Made by a program: the position numbers and the translations under genes. Positions 13,020 to 15,433 of a stretch of 15,433 nucleotides of DNA are shown here, piece after piece. The stretch is from DASUFH01 sp036274645 (GTDB taxonomy: Bacteria > Acidobacteriota > Terriglobia > 20CM-2-55-15), in assembly GCA_036274645.1 (NCBI GenBank), contig DASUFH010000440.1:1-15433 (forward strand), in the 5' to 3' direction. The notes under the pieces were generated by a model. The model did no database searches and had not been told where the DNA came from. It was given only the letters and a program-made list of their open reading frames with translations. Within the stretch, counting starts at the first letter, position 1. Each line of letters begins with the position of its first letter.

Positions 13020-13069
13020 TTTGTCCCATGTATTTTGTGTTATCCTGACGCAAACTTGGTGACAAGAAC

Positions 13070-13291
13070 ATGAAGCGTTCGATTCGAATTCTCATCGCCG
13101 TTCCTGGCGCCATTCTTACCCTGGCTGCCATGCTCCAGGGAATCCCTGAGTACACGAACAGGGAAAAGGTCGGTTGCGAGTTCTGTCATACCGGTGTCGG
13201 CAAGGCGGACCTGAATGACGCCGGCAGATACTATGAGAAGCATCACACCCTGCGCGGCTACACCCCAAAGAAGAAACTTCAGGACAACTAG
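13070..13291 (+). CDS. Small mono-haem c-type cytochrome
   Basis: 73 aa with an N-terminal export signal or anchor (KRSIRILIAVPGAILTLAAML) and one haem-binding motif C-E-F-C-H near residue 37 (VGCEFCHTGVG). The remaining part, DLNDAGRYYEKHHTLRGY, contains two histidines and no Met in the mature C-terminal part, so the sixth ligand could be His. It would sit in the periplasm as a small electron carrier or a sensor-type haem protein. There is only a weak ribosome-binding site. The hairpin at 13306-13330 follows it, and the convergent gene encodes a thioredoxin-like lipoprotein. No closer functional assignment is possible. Confidence 0.75.
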   Translation: MKRSIRILIAVPGAILTLAAMLQGIPEYTNREKVGCEFCHTGVGKADLNDAGRYYEKHHTLRGYTPKKKLQDN

Positions 13292-13305
13292 ATCACGCTT
13301 TGGAT

Positions 13306-13330
13306 CCCCGTCTGCTCTTTGCAGACGGGG
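13306..13330. terminator. Bidirectional terminator hairpin
   Basis: CCCCGTCTGC (13306-13315), loop TCTTT, GCAGACGGGG (13321-13330): a perfect 10-bp GC-rich stem between the convergent cytochrome and thioredoxin-like genes. It has no long U-run on either side, but its position and strength fit termination from both strands. Confidence 0.75.
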
Positions 13331-13351
13331 CGCAAAAGGTGCCCTTTCCTG

Positions 13352-14305
13352 TCACGGTGTCCGTTCGCTAGTACGGGCGCTGCTGCCGATGGCCGCCTGG
13401 ATGGCGGCTTCAAGCGTGGCCTTGTCCTGAAGGTTGGACAGGTGCTTCACGATGACTCCGTCCCGATTCACGAAAAAGAATGTCGGATACAGGGTCACAC
13501 TGCCGAACGCCTGTTGCATCTGGTTCGTGAGGTGGCCGACAGGGAAATTGATCCCGTGCTCTTTCACATAGGCCGCGCGATCCGCGTCCGTGTAGGGCAG
13601 ATCGAGGATCCGATCGGCGTTCGCTCCGACGATCTTGAACCCGCGGGACGCATATTGGGTCTCCAGTGCAGCCAGAAGCGGCGCGGTCTTCATGCAGGGA
13701 GGGCAGTGCGTAAACCAGAAATAGATCAGATAAGGACTTCCGGCGACATCGGCAGTCGACAGTGTGCCGCCTGAAAACGACTGCATGGAAAAGCGTGGCG
13801 CGCGCCGGCCTACCCACCCGGCAATCCCGCGTTCCATGATCTGGCCGTATGGCGGGGCCCCTCGAATTGCGCTGGTGTCAATGCGGACGATTTCGCCAGT
13901 CCGAGAGTCCCGCTCCAGAAAATGAGGTACCCGGGGATCGCTCTCCATGATTTTCAGAACGACATTCATCTCGCCATCGATCTTGAATCCGAATTGTTCC
14001 GACAGTTCGACGAGGGTCGGGATCCGGCCGGTCGAATTCTGAAACTCGACAATGGACAGCGGGATCCTGGAAAACGAGTTAAACAGGCGGTCGAGAACCT
14101 GGCGTTCTTCCGGTTCCTTGAACACATCGTTGTAGAGCGTTGAGACAACGATGGGCTCGCCTGCTTTGGCGCGTTCTTCGAGATATCGCACGATCCGGGT
14201 CTCCGGATCCACGGTCGCAGCGGTGTTTTCCGGTTGTGGCGCGGGCCGGTTGCAGGCGACGAGCAGGCACAACACTGCCAGTAGCGCGAAGCGATTTGGT
14301 CTCAT
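13352..14305 (-). CDS. Thioredoxin-fold (TlpA/ResA-like) lipoprotein with an extra N-terminal domain
   Basis: 317 aa. A signal peptide ends in the lipobox LVAC (Cys18, Asn at +2), so it is membrane-anchored and faces the periplasm. Residues 165-310 are a TlpA/AhpC-TSA-type thioredoxin domain: YLIYFWFTHCPPCMKTAPLL with active-site Cys201-Pro-Pro-Cys204, a central GANADRI insert, and the cis-Pro loop YPTFFFV (Pro274). CPPC is common in TlpA/ResA-type reductants that keep apocytochrome or copper-site cysteines reduced. Residues 30-150 form a separate, mostly helical domain that I do not recognise (RIVRYLEERAKAGEPIVV; later TGRIPTLVELSEQFGFKIDG). ATG 14305 has GGGGAG about 9 nt upstream. Convergent with the cytochrome gene. 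Confidence 0.85.
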   Translation of the reverse strand: MRPNRFALLAVLCLLVACNRPAPQPENTAATVDPETRIVRYLEERAKAGEPIVVSTLYNDVFKEPEERQVLDRLFNSFSRIPLSIVEFQNSTGRIPTLVELSEQFGFKIDGEMNVVLKIMESDPRVPHFLERDSRTGEIVRIDTSAIRGAPPYGQIMERGIAGWVGRRAPRFSMQSFSGGTLSTADVAGSPYLIYFWFTHCPPCMKTAPLLAALETQYASRGFKIVGANADRILDLPYTDADRAAYVKEHGINFPVGHLTNQMQQAFGSVTLYPTFFFVNRDGVIVKHLSNLQDKATLEAAIQAAIGSSARTSERTP

Positions 14306-14318
14306 GGTTCTGTACTCC

Positions 14319-14348
14319 CCAATGGTCCTGCATGGATAATTCCATTGG
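14319..14348. promoter_or_regulatory. Inverted repeat upstream of the thioredoxin-like lipoprotein
   Basis: CCAATGG (14319-14325) and CCATTGG (14342-14348) are exact inverted copies 16 bp apart, next to TTCCA-T-TGGAA (14340-14350). They lie between the divergent lipoprotein and STAS genes and could be an operator or a leader hairpin. No clear promoter hexamers were found on either strand. Confidence 0.35.
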
Positions 14349-14417
14349 AAAAGCGGGGAGGAGATCGGTCCGGAGTTGTACTAGAATTCCCGTTTTGCCT
14401 TAAGGTGGAGGAAGGTA

Positions 14418-14822
14418 TTGAGTTTTTCGGTCAGGACTCGAAATGTGAGCGGCGCCGTTCACGTCATTGAAGCGTCCGGTAAACTGACAATCGGACCCCC
14501 TGTGCAGGCCTTGCGCCATGCGTTGCGGGGCCGACTTGACGAAGGGGCCAACAAGTTTGTCCTGGATCTGGGCAGCGTCTCCTATATCGACAGTTCGGGG
14601 CTTGGCGAACTGGTGGCTTCATTTTCATTGATGCGCACACAGGGAGGCGATCTCAAGCTGCTGCGCCTGACGGCGAAAACACGGGATCTGCTGCAGATAA
14701 CCAAGTTACTGACCGTATTTGAAGTATTTGAAGACGAGGGCGCCGCGGTGGCGGCCTTCGGCGCGGATTCCAAACGCGTCTTCCCATCAATCAGTCCCAA
14801 GACAGAAGAGAAAGGATCCTGA
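14418..14822 (+). CDS. STAS-domain anti-sigma-factor antagonist-like protein
   Basis: 134 aa. A single STAS domain of the SpoIIAA/RsbV type: VHVIEASGKLTIGPPV near the N-terminus, FVLDLGSVSYIDSSGLGELV (47-66) with the phosphorylatable Ser in D58-S-S-G, LKLLRLTAKTRDLLQITKL, and FEVFEDEGAAVAAF. Such proteins bind an anti-sigma kinase when unphosphorylated and release a sigma factor; no kinase or sigma gene is in this window. The C-terminal 20 residues (after AAFGADSK) are an extra hydrophilic tail. The start is TTG at 14418, supported by GGAGG at 14407-14411, 6 nt upstream. The stop is 7 nt before the next small gene. Confidence 0.88.
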   Translation: MSFSVRTRNVSGAVHVIEASGKLTIGPPVQALRHALRGRLDEGANKFVLDLGSVSYIDSSGLGELVASFSLMRTQGGDLKLLRLTAKTRDLLQITKLLTVFEVFEDEGAAVAAFGADSKRVFPSISPKTEEKGS

Positions 14823-14829
14823 ATATTCC

Positions 14830-14940
14830 ATGGCTAACAAGTATGAGATTCTGCGAAACCGGCGGGTTAACCGGGCCAAGAAGAAGGCGCGCCTCAAGCG
14901 CCGGGCGCAGGAGCACCATCAGGCTCGAAAGGCGCAGTAG
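14830..14940 (+). CDS. 36-residue highly basic protein
   Basis: ORF from ATG 14830 to TAG 14938-14940, 36 aa, starting MANKYEILRNRRVNRAKKKA. Fourteen of 36 residues are Lys or Arg, with two His and two Glu; the chain is likely one helix with one strongly positive face. AAAGGA at 14812-14817 lies inside the STAS gene end, 12 nt upstream, and only 7 nt separate the genes, so they are probably translated from one mRNA. Composition suggests nucleic-acid or ribosome binding, as in very small ribosome-associated proteins, but I do not recognise a family. There is no membrane segment or Cys. The strict start context and lack of overlap support a real gene. Confidence 0.65.
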   Translation: MANKYEILRNRRVNRAKKKARLKRRAQEHHQARKAQ

Positions 14941-14991
14941 CGTCGTTGAACGGCCGGGCGGGGAGATTGCCCATCCGTGGAGAAGAGCGGG

Positions 14992-15433
14992 ATGAACTAC
15001 TCCGAAGCCTTCGAGGCGGTTCAACATGGCGACTACTCCTCAGCCGCGCCGCTCCTGGCGCAAGCCGCCACGGAGACCCATTACACCTCGGACGCCATTA
15101 ATCAGGCGTTGATCCTGGCTCTTCACCGAACCGGCGAGTCCGCTCGCGCAGTCGAGGTCGCGTTGAGCGTTGGAGTCGACCGCGCAGAGGACTCGCCGGG
15201 AATGGCGCTCGACTATTTCCAGCGAGCCCTCATTGCCGGACTCGATTCCGTGCGCGCTCGTGAGATCGGCGTCATTCAAGAGCGCTGGGCCGAGCAGGAG
15301 CGCTGGGCCGATGCGGCGCCGGAGCGCGCGCATGGCGGCGCCGTTCGCCGGGTGGCGAACGTGGTGGGGGAACTGGCCGTTTCGAGTCCTGCGGCCCGGT
15401 ATACGCGCACCCTGTGTGAGGGGTTCCGTTCGA
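14992..15433 (+). CDS. Helical-repeat (TPR-like) protein, 5' part, runs off window
   Basis: 147 complete codons open to the window end. ATG 14992 has GGAGAAG about 6-9 nt upstream; GTG 14977 is an in-frame alternative. The first 100 residues are alternating amphipathic helices (YSEAFEAVQHGDYSSAAPLL, then DAINQALILALHRTGESARA and GMALDYFQRALIAGL), which fits tetratricopeptide-type repeats. Then come an Arg/Trp/Glu-rich stretch with a tandem ERWAxx duplication and a likely beta strand, VRRVANVVGELAVSSPAARY. That switch could be the start of a Rossmann-type domain, as in TPR-linked glycosyltransferases, but too little is visible to call it. It starts 51 bp after the small basic protein gene. Confidence 0.6.
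   Translation, partial: MNYSEAFEAVQHGDYSSAAPLLAQAATETHYTSDAINQALILALHRTGESARAVEVALSVGVDRAEDSPGMALDYFQRALIAGLDSVRAREIGVIQERWAEQERWADAAPERAHGGAVRRVANVVGELAVSSPAARYTRTLCEGFRS

Overview
The window looks like a chromosomal segment of a GC-rich, Gram-negative (diderm) bacterium. LolA, two lipoproteins with lipoboxes (one with an OmpA-type peptidoglycan-binding domain), and a type IV pilus (T4P) machine all point to an outer membrane. The pilin style (short, cysteine-free, helix entry SLLELL, then NESAAV), the Gly-rich pseudopilin and the GC-rich dispersed intergenic repeats make Acidobacteriota my best guess. That is inference, not proof.

Layout. (1) 1-528, minus strand: the N-terminal part of a polytopic O-antigen-ligase/oligosaccharyltransferase-like protein, cut by the window edge and divergent from the pilins. 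(2) 529-1831: a 226-bp control region with a good sigma-54 -24/-12 match, an upstream cluster of TGTCA-type half-sites and leader hairpins; then two tandem 143-aa type IV pilins separated by a strong hairpin and closed by a terminator. (3) 1855-9131: lolA followed by a tightly packed T4P inner-membrane operon: pilC, an unlisted 40-aa microprotein, pilB, pilM, pilN, pilO, a PilP/GspC-like gene and a Gly-rich pseudopilin. Most junctions overlap or are only a few bases apart. pilQ, pilT and pilD are not in the window. (4) 9132-9279: a 27-bp imperfect inverted repeat that probably also terminates transcription from both sides. (5) 9280-11289: a minus-strand bcp peroxiredoxin and FabG-like SDR pair, whose SDR start overlaps head-to-head with the start of a plus-strand pteridine-reductase-like SDR. 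(6) 11290-12923: an HU gene with a clear promoter, an array of about seven 23-bp tandem repeats, and an OmpA/Pal-like lipoprotein with an Ala-rich coiled coil. (7) 13070-14305: a small mono-haem cytochrome c and a convergent thioredoxin-fold lipoprotein (CPPC). (8) 14418-15433: a STAS-domain protein, a 36-residue very basic protein, and the start of a helical-repeat protein that runs off the window.

How it works together. The pilins would be transcribed on demand from the sigma-54 promoter. They are extracted by the platform PilC and polymerised by the ATPase PilB through the PilM-N-O-P alignment complex. The ligase-like gene next to the pilins could glycosylate them, as in the pilA-linked O-oligosaccharyltransferases of some pseudomonads. 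The most unusual item is the 40-aa open reading frame wedged between pilC and pilB. Its last 28 residues copy the final transmembrane helix and tail of PilC (19 of 28 identical), with many synonymous differences. Its first 12 residues resemble the PilB N-terminus. It looks like an old tandem duplication that was kept under protein-level selection as a free-standing PilC-tail peptide.
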